Shown piece by piece: positions 6,267-12,337 of a stretch of DNA of 12,337 bases. The first letter of the stretch is position 1; each line of letters starts with the position of its first letter. The DNA comes from Caldilineaceae bacterium (GTDB taxonomy: Bacteria > Chloroflexota > Anaerolineae > Caldilineales > Caldilineaceae), in the NCBI GenBank assembly GCA_028819675.1, contig JAPPKT010000163.1:1-12337 (forward strand), given 5' to 3'. The notes under the pieces were generated by a model. That model saw nothing but the letters and a program-made list of their open reading frames with translations. It was not told the DNA's origin and made no database searches. The position numbers and the translations under genes were made by a program.

Positions 6267-7397
6267 TCATTGGCGGACCGACTCGTAGGCCCTGCGGCGC
6301 TCCTGTACCTCCTCGGGAACAGCAAAGATAAGCCGCCCGGCGTTTGTCTGCAACACCTTCGTGACACGCACCGAGAGCCGTGAGCCCATGTGGCGCCTGC
6401 CCTGCTCCACCACCACCATTGTCCCGTCATCCAGATAACCGACCCCTTGATTCATCTCCTTCCCCTCCTGAATCACCTGGATCGTCATCTCTTCTCCGGG
6501 AAGAACCACCGACTTGACGGCATTGGCCAGTTCGTTAATGTTCAAAACGCGAACGCCCTGCAGCTTGGCAACGCGATTCAAATTGTAGTCGTTGGTCACG
6601 ATGGCTGCGCTCATCTCCCTGGCCAGAAAGACCAGCTTTTCGTCCACTTGCTGGGCATCAGTGGGGTCCTGGTCCAGAAAAACTATATTCACACCTTCAA
6701 TCTTCTGCAGCCTGTCAAGAATCTCAAGTCCTCTCCGGCCGCGGTTGCGTCGCAAAACCTCAGCAGAATCAGCAATGTATTGAAGTTCATTGAGAATAAA
6801 TCTCGGAACTGCCAGAATGGCCCAAAGAAAGCCTGTTTCGGCCACGTCGGCGATCCGTCCGTCTATGATTACACTGGTGTCAAGGAGCATCGTGTCCGAA
6901 TGTTGGGGACCGCCACCTTTTGCGAAAAGGGGCAGCTTAGGCAGATCTCTGCCGCTATCACTACCGTTCGGAAATCGGAAGAAGGTAAGGATTTCCCGGT
7001 GACGCAGCACCATCATAGTTACACCAAGGTAGCCCATTACTATGACGCCGACAAAGGGCAAAATTGTACCGAATGGATTGGGAAGAAGAGAAAGAGGATA
7101 AGCGAGGAGGGCGGCGATTGCCAGACCGATTGCCATGCCCGCAGTCGCCGCCATAAGCTGGACTGTGGGGATCTGTCGCAGGCTCGACCGAAGCGCATTC
7201 GCCGGTTTGACAGTCAGCCACGGGGCGGCGAAAAGCCCGACAACGCCGCTGACAATCGAGAGAGGAATGATCAGACGCGCTGAATTGAGCGTTATACCCT
7301 CAAGAGCCTCTACACCTGTCAGTTGCCTGCCCAGTTCCCATCCCAGCAGGACAAAAACAAAGGTGACCAGACTCCTCAGTAGCAACGCCCAACGCAT
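6267..7397 (-). CDS. yacL: PIN/TRAM domain membrane protein, YacL-like
   Basis: The product (376 residues from ATG 7397) is a YacL-family protein: four N-terminal membrane segments (about 6-24, 42-62, 80-103, 110-132), a cytoplasmic PIN nuclease domain (about 168-295), then a TRAM RNA-binding domain (about 300-360). PIN acidic residues are present: D173 in LLDTSVIIDGRI, E204 in LNELQ, D252 in VDEKL, and D270 in TNDYNLN. It is therefore probably a membrane-tethered RNase or RNA-binding protein; the cellular substrate of this family is not established to my knowledge. An in-frame TTG at 7403 is only 1 nt from the GGGGAG motif, whereas ATG at 7397 is 7 nt away, which decides the start. It heads the yacL-cysS-rlmB string. 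PIN domains are also toxins, but no antitoxin is adjacent and the architecture is not VapC-like. Confidence 0.9.
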   Translation of the reverse strand: MRWALLLRSLVTFVFVLLGWELGRQLTGVEALEGITLNSARLIIPLSIVSGVVGLFAAPWLTVKPANALRSSLRQIPTVQLMAATAGMAIGLAIAALLAYPLSLLPNPFGTILPFVGVIVMGYLGVTMMVLRHREILTFFRFPNGSDSGRDLPKLPLFAKGGGPQHSDTMLLDTSVIIDGRIADVAETGFLWAILAVPRFILNELQYIADSAEVLRRNRGRRGLEILDRLQKIEGVNIVFLDQDPTDAQQVDEKLVFLAREMSAAIVTNDYNLNRVAKLQGVRVLNINELANAVKSVVLPGEEMTIQVIQEGKEMNQGVGYLDDGTMVVVEQGRRHMGSRLSVRVTKVLQTNAGRLIFAVPEEVQERRRAYESVRQ

Positions 7398-7444
7398 ATC
7401 CAAACTCCCCTAACGAAGGAAAACGAAAACTACGCATTGAATTC

Positions 7445-7473
7445 ATAATACAGCATCTGGAAACTGAGCGCAA
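7445..7473 (-). promoter_or_regulatory. Possible promoter of the yacL-cysS-rlmB operon
   Basis: On the minus strand TATTAT (7450-7445, 5 of 6 to TATAAT) stands about 48 nt before the yacL ATG. A weak -35, TTGCGC (7473-7468), lies 17 nt upstream. Genes downstream are closely spaced, so one promoter could serve all three. No riboswitch or T-box has room in the leader of about 40 nt. Confidence 0.4.
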
Positions 7474-7518
7474 TGCCAGATTTCTCTATCCGAAAGAGAT
7501 TACAATTACGCGCACGGA

Positions 7519-7544
7519 CGGCGAAGCCAGAACCGGTTTCGCCG
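7519..7544 (-). terminator. Strong stem-loop after the glycosyltransferase gene
   Basis: CGGCGAAGCC (7519-7528) pairs with GGTTTCGCCG (7535-7544) over 10 bp, including one G-T pair, around a 6-nt loop. It lies about 48 nt past the stop of the GT4 gene and before the yacL promoter candidate, where a terminator is expected. No T-run follows on the minus strand, so it would be an atypical or Rho-assisted terminator, or an RNA 3'-end stabiliser. Confidence 0.45.
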
Positions 7545-7591
7545 GACAGAGCAAACTTCCTTTCGGGGCTCCCTTTCACTGCGGTTCCCCG

Positions 7592-8722
7592 CTACTGTAC
7601 CGACTGGTATAGAGCAAGGACTTCGCGGGCATTGTGGTGGGCAGAGAATCGCTGGCTGTAACTTCGCGCGGCGCACCCCATTTTTTTTCTCAGATGCGCG
7701 TCCTGCGCAATTTTCATTATGCGAAGTCCAAAGCTCAGGTCGTTATTGTCAGTCAGGAAACCTGTCTCTTCGTCCACGATCATGTCCGCCACGCCGGGGG
7801 AATCGATGCCAATAGACGGCAACCCTGCGGCAGCGGCCTCGATAAAGGTCAGCGGATGTACCTCGCTTACGCTCGCCGACACGAAGAAGTCGGCTACGCC
7901 GAGGACACCTGCAATGCGTTCATATGAAATCGGTCCTGTAAACGTGACCCTCTCTTCCATCCCGGAACTACGGGCCAGCTGACGGCACTCGTCAAGGCTA
8001 GGTCCACCCCCGACAAGCAAGAGATGGAGGTTTGGAATCTCTTCCTTCAGCGCTGCGAATATTCTCAAGAGGCGGTCCACTGCTTTTTCCTGGCTTATCC
8101 TGCCAACGTAGACGCCCACCACCGCTTTGTCAGGAATCCTCAGCTCGGACCGTTTTGCCTCCAGCTTGGGACTCTGAAACTGCCCCAACTCGATTCCGTT
8201 GGGGATAACAGCTACGCGGCCCTGAATGCCCCAAGTCTGCATGACCGCCGCCGCGCTCTGGCTCGGAGCGATGACCGCGCTGCAGCGCTGACTGAACCGC
8301 TGGAAAAAAGCATGCAAGGCGGTGTCGGAAAGAGTTTCCGGCACAAGGGGCAGGTACTGCTGGACATACAGGTCATAGCGTGTATGGCTGGTAAAGACCA
8401 AAGGAATGTCGTAGCGCCGCGAGAAAGTCAGACCGAAACTGCCGCTGATAAACGGATGGTGTACGTGTATCACGTCCATCAGTTTGAGGATGTCCCGGCA
8501 ACGCGAATCTACTCGAACCGTCAGATGATAGCCGGTGTCCGCGATTGGGATGCTTGGCAGGCGAATGACGTTGCTCTCATCCACCGTCTTCTTGTCCTGC
8601 TCCGGAACAAACAGATAGACCTGCTCACCCCAACGGTCGAAGTGCTCCTTCAGAAGTCCTACGTGATTCACCACACCATTGATGTGGGGCTTGTAAATGT
8701 CGCTAAAGATGGCAATCCGCAT
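7592..8722 (-). CDS. GT4 glycosyltransferase, diacylglycerol glucosyltransferase-like
   Basis: The product (376 residues from ATG 8722) is a GT-B fold, family 4 retaining glycosyltransferase that uses an NDP-sugar. It opens with RIAIFSDIYKPHINGVVNHV (acceptor-side glycine loop), followed by IHVHHPF (85-91) and TSHTRYDLYVQQYLP (111-125), blocks typical of bacterial 1,2-diacylglycerol 3-glucosyltransferases and related mannosyltransferases. The donor domain has GRISQEKAVDRLL (208-220) and the E287-x7-E295 motif in SEVHPLTFIE, then GLPSIGIDSPGVADMI. The open frame extends upstream to 8812, but the domain begins at 8722, where an AGGTAGG precedes the ATG; the extra 30 residues look non-coding. 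It sits downstream of a DUF3054 membrane protein on the same strand. Glycolipid synthesis at the cytoplasmic membrane face is the likeliest role, though the exact acceptor is inferred. Confidence 0.9.
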   Translation of the reverse strand: MRIAIFSDIYKPHINGVVNHVGLLKEHFDRWGEQVYLFVPEQDKKTVDESNVIRLPSIPIADTGYHLTVRVDSRCRDILKLMDVIHVHHPFISGSFGLTFSRRYDIPLVFTSHTRYDLYVQQYLPLVPETLSDTALHAFFQRFSQRCSAVIAPSQSAAAVMQTWGIQGRVAVIPNGIELGQFQSPKLEAKRSELRIPDKAVVGVYVGRISQEKAVDRLLRIFAALKEEIPNLHLLLVGGGPSLDECRQLARSSGMEERVTFTGPISYERIAGVLGVADFFVSASVSEVHPLTFIEAAAAGLPSIGIDSPGVADMIVDEETGFLTDNNDLSFGLRIMKIAQDAHLRKKMGCAARSYSQRFSAHHNAREVLALYQSVQ

Positions 8723-8727
8723 ACGTC

Positions 8728-8997
8728 CTACCTGAATCCTTCCCAGTATACCGGCGCCCGCCCAGCAGTGGGGGCCAGACTCCGGTACCCGGCAACCTGC
8801 TGCCGCCAGCATGCGGAACCACGGTTACCGGTTGGCCGACAGCTATTCCCGTTCACAATTCTGAATACGTTGCGGGAAGGGGAACGTTGCATGTGGTCAT
8901 TTGACTGACGTAGAAACTGGACATTCCTTTCGACACCCGACAGCTCGCCATTCAGGTTGTCGATTGTCCAGGACTCCTTGTGTTGCTCTATCTCCAT
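8728..8997 (-). CDS. Possible small hypothetical protein (89 codons)
   Basis: This open frame fits tightly between its neighbours: it starts at an ATG 16 nt after the DUF3054 stop (9014), with a weak GAGAAG upstream, and its TAG ends 5 nt before the GT4 ATG. The N-terminal half (MEIEQHKESWTIDNLNGELS) looks like soluble acidic protein. The C-terminal half is rich in Arg, Gly and Trp and resembles translated non-coding DNA. I recognise no family, domain, signal peptide or membrane segment. The alternative is that 8723-9013 is a plain intergenic stretch holding leader structure for the glycosyltransferase. Confidence 0.25.
   Translation of the reverse strand: MEIEQHKESWTIDNLNGELSGVERNVQFLRQSNDHMQRSPSRNVFRIVNGNSCRPTGNRGSACWRQQVAGYRSLAPTAGRAPVYWEGFR
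8782..8831. other. Possible structured element upstream of the GT4 gene
   Basis: CCGGTA (8782-8787) pairs with TACCGG (8826-8831). Between them GCTG (8799-8802) can pair with CAGC (8807-8810), giving a nested two-stem shape about 60 nt before the GT4 ATG. On the minus strand a TATACT hexamer lies closer to the gene, around 8745, with no matching -35. It matches no riboswitch class that I recognise, and a 6-bp outer stem may be chance. Confidence 0.2.
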
Positions 8998-9013
8998 TTA
9001 CTTCTCGTCACTT

Positions 9014-9451
9014 TCAACTGTCGACACTACTCCCCAGGATATGCCAGAAATAGAGTAGACGGAGTCCAACCACTACCAGAGTAGTAAGTCCGAGCGCGGC
9101 CGCAATGAATATCAAGGCAACCCCGTCGCCAAAGACAGTGGCCCGCAAAGTAAAACCGATCGCGTTCCCAAAGAGGACTGCCAGTACTGAATTCAGCGCG
9201 AATCGACGCATCCCAATCCGGCCATCCCGAGGGTAAGCCCCAAGAACGACTGCGGCAGCAAACCAACCTACAAGAAAGGGGGCGAGGATACGGGGTGTAT
9301 TGACCAGCCAGTCTCCCGGCCCGCCCGAACTGTGCATCACGCGCCCGCCAATGGCAAAAAGCAGGAAGGAGAACAGGTCGCTGGCAACCAGCACGCGCAG
9401 AGACAAGGCTCTGGCGGCTACTGCTCCATCGGTTTGAACGATCTCTCTCAA
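9014..9451 (-). CDS. DUF3054 family integral membrane protein
   Basis: The product (145 residues) is a small four-helix inner-membrane protein matching the DUF3054 family pattern: D25 in the first helix (LVASDLFSFLLFAIGGRV), APFLVGW in helix two (57-63) followed by GAY (71-73), and GNAIGFTLRATVFG in helix three (95-108), with a final hydrophobic helix at about 110-135. The function of the family is unknown. The start is TTG at 9451, chosen because GGGAG lies 7 nt upstream and no ATG occurs before the first membrane helix. It is divergent from thrC and is the first gene of a probable minus-strand unit with the GT4 glycosyltransferase. That suggests, without proving, an envelope-related role. 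Confidence 0.8.
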   Translation of the reverse strand: MREIVQTDGAVAARALSLRVLVASDLFSFLLFAIGGRVMHSSGGPGDWLVNTPRILAPFLVGWFAAAVVLGAYPRDGRIGMRRFALNSVLAVLFGNAIGFTLRATVFGDGVALIFIAAALGLTTLVVVGLRLLYFWHILGSSVDS

Positions 9452-9566
9452 AGAGTCACTCCCATTTGGCCTGCGTTCGGACGCCCCAGGTCATCGAGTT
9501 CACCTTTCTCAGCGGCCTGCTTAGCCGTTCGGGCATCACGTTTCGCATAAGTGTGACCGAACCGAC

Positions 9567-9595
9567 TTGCCAAACAACTCCATGACTCCTACTAT
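9567..9595 (+). promoter_or_regulatory. Promoter candidate for thrC
   Basis: TTGCCA (9567-9572, 5 of 6 to consensus) is separated by exactly 17 nt from TACTAT (9590-9595, 4 of 6). It predicts a start near 9602 and a leader of about 38 nt, too short for a T-box or attenuator. The ribosome site is AAGGA at 9627-9631, nine bases before the ATG. Confidence 0.45.
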
Positions 9596-9617
9596 ACCAT
9601 ACCGAAAGTAAGTTCAA
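9591..9617 (-). promoter_or_regulatory. Extended -10 promoter candidate for DUF3054 gene
   Basis: On the minus strand TGG-TATAGT (9599-9591) is an extended -10 element (TGn plus 5 of 6 to TATAAT), with TTGAAC (9617-9612) 15 nt upstream as a weak -35. Its -10 occupies the same bases as the thrC -10 on the plus strand. Transcription would begin near 9584, giving a leader of about 130 nt to the TTG start. Confidence 0.4.
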
Positions 9618-9640
9618 GCCATAGTAAAGGAATTGGGGAT

Positions 9641-10993
9641 ATGTCAGCACCCCGATTGGAGACATTTGTGACCGGCTTGCGGTGTCTGCGCTGCGGCCGC
9701 AACTTCATGCCCGGTTCGATCGATTACGTTTGCCCTTGCCGTCCAAATCGTGGCAGCGACCTCGGTCATCTAGACGCTGTCTACGACTACGACGCGATAA
9801 ATGCTATGCGAAAGGCATTCCATGTCTCAGAAGAATCCAAGCTTTCAGGTCCGTTCCCTACCCAAGGCCGAAACAGAGTACGCACCATTGATCGCTGGTG
9901 GCCGCTGCTTCCCGTAAAGCCGGCATCACTCCCTCCCCTTCCCTTGGGAGACACGCCTTTGCTACGCGCAACCCGGCTCGGTGAAGCGTTACGCCTGCCG
10001 AATCTGTACGTGAAAGACGACGGTCGCAACCCTTCCGGCTCCTTCAAAGACCGGGCTTCCGCCGTCGCCGTCGCCCGCGCACGCGAAACGGGACGTGAGG
10101 TGGTTGCCACCGCCAGCACAGGCAACGCGGCCGCGGCGCTGGCCGCCATGAGCGCCGCCGCGGCCCATTCTGCTGTGATCTTCGTTCCACGCTCGGCTCC
10201 CCAAGCCAAGATCGCTCAGCTCCTCGTTTTCGGGAGCCGGGTCCTCGCCGTCGACGGCACTTACGACGACGCCTTCGATCTGTGTGTGCGCGCCTGTGAT
10301 GAGTTCGGCTGGTACAATCGCAACACCGGCTACAACCCATTCATGACGGAAGGCAAGAAAACAGTCAGTTTCGAAATCGCTGCCCAACTCGCCGAGGAAG
10401 ATGACCGCGCCGGTCACAGGGAAACGGAAGTGCAGGCCCCTCCATTTGCTGCACCCGACTCCGTTTTTGTCTCGGTCGGCGACGGGTCGATCATAGGCGG
10501 GGTCTTCAAGGGCTTCTGGGAAATGCACACTCTCGGATGGACCGACCGCGTCCCACGTATCTTCGGCATTCAGTCCTCGGCGAGCGCTGCGATTCACGAT
10601 GCATGGAGAGACGGCATGGACGTGCCTCTGCCTGTCAACGCGGAGACGGCGGCCGACTCGATCAGCGTGAACGAACCGCGCGACGCCACCAAGGCGCTGC
10701 GGGCCGTACGCGCAAGCGGCGGGGCCTTCCTCCTTGTCGAAGACGAGGCGATCCTTGAGGCGATCCTGCCGCTGGCCCGTCTGGGCGGCGTCTTCGCTGA
10801 ACCTGCCGGCGCAACCGCGTTCGCCGGCCTCCAATTGGCCCAGCGAAACGAACTGTTGGAACCCTCTGAAACTGTCGTCGTTATCAGTACAGGCAGCGGC
10901 CTGAAAGACGTGCCAGCCGCCATGCGGGTTGCAGGGGAGCCCGCCATCATACCCCCTACACTGGAAGCGGTTGCAGAGCACCTGAAGGTCTGA
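9641..10993 (+). CDS. thrC: Threonine synthase
   Basis: The product (450 residues) is a PLP-dependent fold-type II enzyme converting O-phosphohomoserine to threonine in the cytoplasm, the last step of threonine synthesis. K136 in NPSGSFKDRAS is the Schiff-base lysine, ASTGN (158-162) follows as in the family, VSVGDGSIIGG probably binds the cofactor phosphate, and ISTGSGLKD lies near the C-terminus. A short N-terminal cysteine cluster (C15, C18, C31, C33) precedes the catalytic domain and looks like the zinc-ribbon-like segment seen in many threonine synthases. The ATG has AAGGA nine bases upstream. No hom or thrB gene is adjacent, so it appears to be transcribed alone from the divergent promoter region. 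Related fold-type II enzymes (cysteate synthase, threonine dehydratase) are less likely given the TS-type motifs and ISTGSGLKD. Confidence 0.93.
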   Translation: MSAPRLETFVTGLRCLRCGRNFMPGSIDYVCPCRPNRGSDLGHLDAVYDYDAINAMRKAFHVSEESKLSGPFPTQGRNRVRTIDRWWPLLPVKPASLPPLPLGDTPLLRATRLGEALRLPNLYVKDDGRNPSGSFKDRASAVAVARARETGREVVATASTGNAAAALAAMSAAAAHSAVIFVPRSAPQAKIAQLLVFGSRVLAVDGTYDDAFDLCVRACDEFGWYNRNTGYNPFMTEGKKTVSFEIAAQLAEEDDRAGHRETEVQAPPFAAPDSVFVSVGDGSIIGGVFKGFWEMHTLGWTDRVPRIFGIQSSASAAIHDAWRDGMDVPLPVNAETAADSISVNEPRDATKALRAVRASGGAFLLVEDEAILEAILPLARLGGVFAEPAGATAFAGLQLAQRNELLEPSETVVVISTGSGLKDVPAAMRVAGEPAIIPPTLEAVAEHLKV

Positions 10994-11089
10994 GCGCGCG
11001 CTTCCTTGCGTTTCTTGCCATTGACAAACTTCCGGGGCTGGCTCACAGCTCTGGTATGACTTCTCTCTTTGCCTTCCATCTCCGATGAA

Positions 11090-12004
11090 ATGAAGAGTCC
11101 ACCTAACACCGTATATTCGGTTTGTTCGCTCACAAAGATCTACGCAGGTATGAAATCGCCGGCCAATGAGGCCATCAGCTTCAACGTGGAACAGGGCGGA
11201 ATCTTCGGACTGTTGGGCGACAATGGTGCGGGCAAGAGTACACTCGTCAAGCAGATGGCGAACCTCCTGCGTCCCACTAGCGGCGTCGTCAGACTCTACG
11301 GCCGGCCTGTGCAGGAGGATCCATTTCTTGTTCCCCGCCACGTTGGATACATGCCCCAGACCGCGCGCACGCTGAATTCCCTTACCGTTAGCGAGGCTCT
11401 GTATTTCACGTCCCACCTGCGTGGCTGCGGTCGCCGAGAAGCGGTCCGTGAACGAGACCGACTCTTGCAACTGTGGGACCTGGCTGACATTCGATCCGAG
11501 CTATGCTCACGACTTTCAGGCGGACAGCAACGCTTATTGCAACTGGCCGCGGCTATGGCTGGACAGCCTCCGATCCTGATCCTGGATGAACCGACCAACG
11601 AATTGGCACCGCAGAGGCGCAGGCATGTCTGGGAGACATTGAGAACAGAGAACAGGGAACGGGGCACGACGATTATATTCATCACTCACGACGCGATTGA
11701 GGCCGAGAAGACCGTTCAGCAGGTTGGTATCATGCACAAAGGTCGGCTGGTTGCTCTTGGAAAACCCTCTGACCTCAAGAAGGAGTTGAACCAGCAGCTT
11801 CGATTGACGTTGCGCTTTCAGCCGGATTCGCCTCCTGACCTGCCTGCCGGTCTGCGCCCTCAGAAGCTGGCTGAGGATCACTGGCTGGTACTTCTAGATA
11901 AAGACAAGGTTGAGGCCACCCTATCAGCGCTGGACCTCTCACGAATCGATGACTTCCAGCTCCACTCCGCGACGCTTGAAGATCTCTATCTGCATTACAC
12001 CTGA
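11090..12004 (+). CDS. ABC transporter ATP-binding protein
   Basis: The product (304 residues from ATG 11090) is the nucleotide-binding subunit of an ABC exporter. Walker A GDNGAGKST (43-51), Q-loop Q90 in GYMPQ, signature LSGGQ (142-146), Walker B ILILDE (162-167) and switch H200 in FITHD are all present. A C-terminal region of about 70 residues follows, as in CcmA/NatA-type ATPases. The D-loop is unusual: NELAP instead of the usual SGLDP. An in-frame TTG at 11069 could add seven residues; neither start has a good Shine-Dalgarno, so I prefer ATG. A TATGAC with upstream TGG (11052-11060) may be an extended -10 just before it. The stop overlaps the start of the permease, so both form one transport unit. 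The substrate is unknown. Confidence 0.93.
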   Translation: MKSPPNTVYSVCSLTKIYAGMKSPANEAISFNVEQGGIFGLLGDNGAGKSTLVKQMANLLRPTSGVVRLYGRPVQEDPFLVPRHVGYMPQTARTLNSLTVSEALYFTSHLRGCGRREAVRERDRLLQLWDLADIRSELCSRLSGGQQRLLQLAAAMAGQPPILILDEPTNELAPQRRRHVWETLRTENRERGTTIIFITHDAIEAEKTVQQVGIMHKGRLVALGKPSDLKKELNQQLRLTLRFQPDSPPDLPAGLRPQKLAEDHWLVLLDKDKVEATLSALDLSRIDDFQLHSATLEDLYLHYT

Positions 12005-12337
12005 TGAAAGCGCGACTGCCCCTGCCTCTATACCTGCAGTTCTGGGATTTGTTTCTCATTGAGTTGAGTAACTGGCGTTGGGGTTGGCGGAATCTCGCTC
12101 TGACCGGTACGGTCCTTCCGGTGTTTGGGATCCTATTGCTCGGCTCCTTCGCCCGTGAACTGGGAACCCATGCCCTTTCCTTTGTCCTTACAGGGAATCT
12201 GGTCATGGCGCTGCTCTTTGAACATATGGGAAAGATGATAAGCCATTTCTCTTACATGAAAACGGCGGGCAGCCTGGATTACTTCGCCACTCTACCGGTA
12301 CGCAAAGCCGTTCTAATACTGGCAGCGTCTCTTGCTT
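12004..12337 (+). CDS. ABC-2 type permease, truncated by window end
   Basis: An open frame starts at ATG 12004, sharing one base with the TGA of the ATPase gene (TGATG), and runs to the window end without a stop: 111 codons are visible. The translation has an amphipathic N-terminus (MKARLPLPLYLQFWDLFLIE), a hydrophobic segment at about 31-50 (NLALTGTVLPVFGILLLG), a second at about 58-75, then GSLDYFATLPVRKAVLILAA. The last block, with tLPv before the next helix, is typical of ABC-2 membrane subunits paired with NatA-type ATPases. It is therefore the membrane partner of the preceding gene, drawn into an exporter of unknown substrate. The missing C-terminal part lies beyond 12337. Confidence 0.8.
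   Translation, partial: MKARLPLPLYLQFWDLFLIELSNWRWGWRNLALTGTVLPVFGILLLGSFARELGTHALSFVLTGNLVMALLFEHMGKMISHFSYMKTAGSLDYFATLPVRKAVLILAASLA

Noticed and set aside
6390..7283. 297-codon plus-strand frame opposite the yacL-like gene
   Set aside because: It is antisense to clear PIN/TRAM and membrane-helix coding sequence; the His/Arg-rich translation matches no family.
6267..7397. PIN domain protein as a VapC-type toxin of a toxin-antitoxin pair
   Set aside because: It has four membrane helices and a TRAM domain and sits in a housekeeping operon with no antitoxin-like gene beside it.
8723..8812. 30-residue N-terminal extension of the glycosyltransferase
   Set aside because: The GT-B fold begins at MRIAIFSD (8722); the upstream residues are Gly/Arg/Cys-rich and unlike the family, and a ribosome site precedes 8722.
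8024..8908. 294-codon plus-strand frame opposite the GT4 gene
   Set aside because: It is antisense to a gene with conserved GT4 motifs and shows no domain of its own.
10993..11002. AGCGCGCGCT palindrome just after thrC
   Set aside because: It has no loop and no T-run, so it is unlikely to be a terminator; a GC-rich 10-bp palindrome is weak evidence of a binding site.
11021..11060. Perfect TTGACA (11021-11026) as the -35 of the ABC operon
   Set aside because: The nearest -10-like hexamer, TATGAC at 11055-11060, is 28 nt away, far beyond the usual 16-19; only an extended -10 reading remains possible.
9989..11470. 493-codon open frame on the minus strand opposite thrC and the ABC ATPase
   Set aside because: It is fully antisense to two well-supported genes, its translation is low in recognisable motifs, and long antisense frames are expected in GC-rich coding DNA.

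Overview
The window reads as ordinary, moderately GC-rich bacterial chromosome carrying mostly housekeeping genes. The best guess for the host is a Chloroflexota bacterium (Anaerolineae/Caldilinea-like). The clues are a lipoprotein cytochrome c with a Pro/Thr linker, a yacL-cysS-rlmB gene string, a DUF3054 membrane protein beside a GT4 glycosyltransferase, mixed ATG/GTG/TTG starts, and intergenic repeats of a kind I recall from Chloroflexi and other environmental genomes. This assignment is inference only; no rRNA or marker phylogeny is available in the window.

Layout: 1-220 holds a poly-C run, a hairpin and short repeats. 221-2475 (+) is a translationally coupled pair, an M29 metallo-aminopeptidase and a homocysteine S-methyltransferase (ATGA overlap). 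2476-2822 is a repeat-rich intergenic block, bounded by a 10-bp inverted repeat and followed by a good hairpin terminator for the gene to its right. 2823-3362 (-) encodes a monohaem c-type cytochrome lipoprotein. 3600-3944 (+) encodes a pterin-4a-carbinolamine dehydratase-like protein lacking one of the three motif histidines. 4040-7397 (-) is an apparent operon, yacL-like PIN/TRAM membrane protein, cysS, rlmB. Its order matches part of the Bacillus yacL...cysS...rlmB region. 7592-9451 (-) holds DUF3054 protein, a possible small ORF, and a GT4 glycosyltransferase resembling diacylglycerol glucosyltransferases. 9641-10993 (+) is thrC, divergent from DUF3054, with -10 elements of the two strands overlapping. 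11090-12337 (+) is an ABC exporter: the ATPase, then the permease, which runs off the window end.

How the genes work together: aminopeptidase plus homocysteine methyltransferase and thrC touch amino-acid recycling and the Asp-family/methionine branch. cysS and rlmB serve translation, and the PIN/TRAM protein probably acts on RNA. The GT4/DUF3054 pair probably serves the membrane or glycolipids. I find no CRISPR array, tRNA, rRNA, transposase, phage gene or defence cassette, and no clear new multi-gene system. The most unusual items are the inverted-repeat-bounded intergenic block, the His-to-Gln change in the PCD protein, the shared divergent promoter at 9567-9617, and the altered D-loop of the ABC ATPase.
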